Source: an uncultured Blautia sp.
GTDB lineage: Bacteria; Bacillota; Clostridia; Lachnospirales; Lachnospiraceae
Direction: 5' to 3'
Length of the DNA: 7,525 bases
Assembly (NCBI GenBank): GCA_938028845.1
Contig: CALIZJ010000117.1
Location: 1-7,525 of the forward strand
Below are positions 6,070-7,525 of the stretch, piece after piece (the stretch's first letter is position 1; every line of letters starts with the position of its first letter). The notes under the pieces were generated by a model. The model did no database searches. It was not told the DNA's origin and saw only the letters and a program-made list of their open reading frames with translations. The position numbers and the translations under genes were made by a program.

Positions 6070-6297
6070 ATGTTTGGGAAGAAAAAAAGACCTTCCGGGT
6101 CAGGAGAAAAAACTTATCAGAAAGATACAGAAAAACCAGTTCTGCGCTGCAGCATTTGTACCGGCGAACAGGTGGCAGGATTTCAGAATATAAAAACAGG
6201 CGTATTTCAGGAGATCCGGCTGATCCGGAACGAAAAAGAACTGGATGCCTTTAAAGAAGAATATGGAATAACCGGAGAAATAGAAAAAATCTATTAA
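6070..6297 (+). CDS. Small conserved-looking protein with a CxxC motif, function unknown
   Basis: A 75-residue cytosolic protein that I cannot assign to a function. It has a basic, low-complexity start (GKKKRPSGSGEK), then the core LRCSICTGEQVAGF (25-38) with C27-x2-C30, and a charged C-terminal part with LIRNEKELDAFKEEYGI (51-67). From memory, unverified, similar short clostridial proteins with an S-I-C-T-G-E-Q-V-A-G-F core exist, and some carry an automatic 'aspartate dehydrogenase' label that this length cannot support. One CxxC pair alone does not make a zinc finger, though a dimer could share a metal. The start is ATG 6070 with a purine-rich AAGGAAGAGG at 6056-6065. The frame opens at TTG 6010, but that codon is the -35 element. 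It is 33 bases upstream of dus and probably co-transcribed with it. Confidence 0.8.
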   Translation: MFGKKKRPSGSGEKTYQKDTEKPVLRCSICTGEQVAGFQNIKTGVFQEIRLIRNEKELDAFKEEYGITGEIEKIY

Positions 6298-6330
6298 ATC
6301 CGAAAAAAATTTACAGGAGACAACACAGAA

Positions 6331-7278
6331 ATGAAATACTATTTTGCACCCATGGAAGGAATCACAGGGTACGTATTCCGAAATGCCTACAGCAGCCACT
6401 TTCCGAATATGGACAAATACTTTGCTGCATTTATATCCCCAAATGGAGCCAGGAAGATGAACTCTAAAGAGGTAAACGACATTCTGCCGGAACATAATAA
6501 AGGGATGCATCTGGTACCGCAGATTTTGACAAATAACTGGGAAGCTTTTGTAAAGACAGCCAGGGAGTTAAAGGAATACGGATATCAGGAAGTAAATCTG
6601 AATCTGGGCTGTCCTTCCCCTACGGTGGTGACAAAGAAGAAAGGTTCCGGCTTCCTGGCGTATCCAGAAGAACTGAATGTATTTTTAGAAGCAGTATTCC
6701 GGGAATTGCCGGACATGAAGATTTCTTTAAAAACCAGGCTTGGAAAAGAGGAACCGGAAGAATTTTACCGGCTTTTAGAGATTTACAACCAATATCCCAT
6801 AGAAGAACTGATCATCCATCCAAGAGTACAAAAAGATATGTACGCAAACCATCCCAATCTGGAAATGTTCCGGGAAGCCACGAAACTGAGCAGACATAAG
6901 ATCTGCTATAATGGAGATCTCTTTACCCCAAAAAGCCTTAAAAAGTTTCAGGAAGCTTTTCCGGAAACAAAGACAGTCATGTTAGGAAGGGGAATCCTTA
7001 AAAATCCTGGTATCCTTAAAGAAATAAAGACAGGGGAAAAAACAGAAAAAGAGGAATTAAGATCCTTTCACGACCAGATCCTCACCGAATACAGGAAAGT
7101 ATTATATGGAGACAAAACGGTACTGTTTAAAATGAAAGAGATTTGGAGTTATATGCACCCGCTGTTTACAAATTCGGAAAAATATTGGAAAAAGATTAAA
7201 AAAGCACAAAAAATATCGGATTATGAGATTACAGTCGCAAGCTTGTTCCGGGAGCAGGAGATTGTTCCTGTTTCATGA
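6331..7278 (+). CDS. dus: tRNA-dihydrouridine synthase family protein
   Basis: Flavoenzyme that reduces specific uridines in tRNA D-loops to dihydrouridine using FMN and NAD(P)H. The 315-residue protein shows the Dus TIM-barrel landmarks: N-terminal APMEG (6-10), PQI (63-65), NLNLGCP (89-95) with catalytic C94, KGSG (104-107), SLKTRLG (132-138) with FMN-binding K134, IIHPR (161-165) with H163, YNGD (193-196) and the phosphate-binding LGRG (218-221). The C-terminal part is a helical tRNA-binding domain. Which uridines it modifies cannot be read from the sequence. AGGAG (6315-6319) lies 11 bases before the ATG, slightly far. It shares the TATAAT promoter with the small CxxC protein. No strong terminator follows, so some reading into rpmJ is possible. 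Confidence 0.95.
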   Translation: MKYYFAPMEGITGYVFRNAYSSHFPNMDKYFAAFISPNGARKMNSKEVNDILPEHNKGMHLVPQILTNNWEAFVKTARELKEYGYQEVNLNLGCPSPTVVTKKKGSGFLAYPEELNVFLEAVFRELPDMKISLKTRLGKEEPEEFYRLLEIYNQYPIEELIIHPRVQKDMYANHPNLEMFREATKLSRHKICYNGDLFTPKSLKKFQEAFPETKTVMLGRGILKNPGILKEIKTGEKTEKEELRSFHDQILTEYRKVLYGDKTVLFKMKEIWSYMHPLFTNSEKYWKKIKKAQKISDYEITVASLFREQEIVPVS

Positions 7279-7311
7279 CAAATTTTTTGAGAGAAAAAAT
7301 TGAAAAAATGC

Positions 7312-7340
7312 TTGCAATTACCGGAACGTAATGCTACAAT
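7312..7340 (+). promoter_or_regulatory. Promoter of the rpmJ ribosomal operon
   Basis: A -35 TTGCAA (7312-7317), a 17-base spacer and a -10 TACAAT (7335-7340) preceded by TGC (extended -10). A-runs at 7294-7299 and 7303-7308 lie just upstream, as in UP elements of strong promoters. The predicted start is near 7347. It would restart ribosomal-protein transcription after the inserted genes. Confidence 0.87.
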
Positions 7341-7346
7341 ATAGTC

Positions 7347-7490
7347 CGAACGCGCATATTCCTTGTATAGGTGCGTCCGAAACTGCAGATTAAGCCTGAA
7401 ACTGCCATGCAGGATAAAGGCGGAAAACAAGCGGACAAAAAGGGTTGTATTGTCGCTTGACGATCTATAATTACGGAAGGAGGATTTCCA
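7347..7490 (+). promoter_or_regulatory. Structured 5' leader of rpmJ
   Basis: This untranslated leader of about 145 nt is unusually long for a 37-residue ribosomal protein gene. Hairpin A pairs 7350-7355 with 7371-7376 (one G-U) and, past an A-G mismatch, 7357-7359 with 7367-7369. Hairpin B pairs 7428-7433 and 7435-7438 with 7450-7459 (10 bp, G7434 bulged, loop 7439-7449). No U-tract follows hairpin B. It may be a binding site for ribosomal-protein feedback, since downstream members of this operon normally include rpsD (S4). That is inference and I recognise no known family. Confidence 0.5.
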
Positions 7491-7525
7491 GTGAAAGTAA
7501 GATCATCTGTAAAACCGATCTGCGA
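7491..7525 (+). CDS. rpmJ: 50S ribosomal protein L36 (3' end cut by window edge)
   Basis: L36 is a small zinc-binding protein of the 50S subunit. Eleven codons are visible from a GTG start, reading M-K-V-R-S-S-V-K-P-I-C, the near-invariant L36 N-terminus. The cysteine is the first of the zinc ligands expected in the C+ form. AAGGAGG at 7477-7483 lies seven bases upstream. In Firmicutes the following genes are usually rpsM, rpsK, rpsD, rpoA and rplQ, which would lie beyond the window. Confidence 0.95.
   Translation, partial: MKVRSSVKPIC

Noticed and set aside
7281..7301. AATTTTTT/AAAAAATT inverted repeat as terminator after dus
   Set aside because: The stem is only A-T pairs with no G-C and no following T-run; it more likely serves as A-tract DNA upstream of the rpmJ promoter.
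1..7525. CRISPR array, tRNA or rRNA gene, insertion sequence or phage gene
   Set aside because: No regularly spaced repeats, cloverleaf, rRNA blocks, transposase or integrase, or terminal inverted repeats were seen on either strand.

Overview
The window is a bacterial chromosomal segment, almost certainly from the Clostridia and probably a Lachnospiraceae-like gut Firmicute. The evidence is the spc gene order rplO-secY-adk-map-infA, an adenylate kinase with a four-cysteine zinc lid, strong AGGAGG ribosome binding sites, and extended -10 promoters of the TTGCA / TGCTA type. The genus is inference; I cannot name the species. Every gene I support is on the + strand.

Region 1 (1-3520) is the distal end of the spc ribosomal-protein operon. 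It holds rplO (L15, missing only its first codons), secY (overlapping rplO by one base), adk, map and infA. Two short gaps, secY-adk and map-infA, each carry a stem-loop without a U-tract. The KOW-domain gene that many Clostridia have between map and infA is absent. Two tandem intrinsic terminators (3528-3609) close the unit right after infA.

Region 2 (3610-5950) is a separate transcription unit. It has a promoter (TTGCAT, 17 nt, TATTAT with extended TG), then a leader that I read as a yybP-ykoY manganese riboswitch (3695-3835). The 3' strand of its P1 helix is also the 5' arm of a long intrinsic terminator (3821-3881). The controlled genes are hflK and hflC, the SPFH membrane partners of the FtsH protease. 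A terminator follows hflC. The architecture predicts that Mn2+ turns hflKC on.

Region 3 (6010-7278) has its own promoter (TTGAAC, 17 nt, TATAAT). It encodes a 75-residue protein of unknown function with a CxxC motif, then a tRNA-dihydrouridine synthase (dus).

Region 4 (7279-7525) restarts the ribosomal genes. A second promoter, closely resembling the hflK promoter, drives a structured leader of about 145 nt and then rpmJ (L36), cut off by the window end. infA and rpmJ are normally adjacent, so the two middle units sit inside what is usually one ribosomal operon, each with its own start and stop signals. The most notable point is the pairing of a manganese riboswitch with hflKC at this site. 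It links metal status to membrane-protein quality control next to secY, whose E. coli product is a known FtsH substrate.
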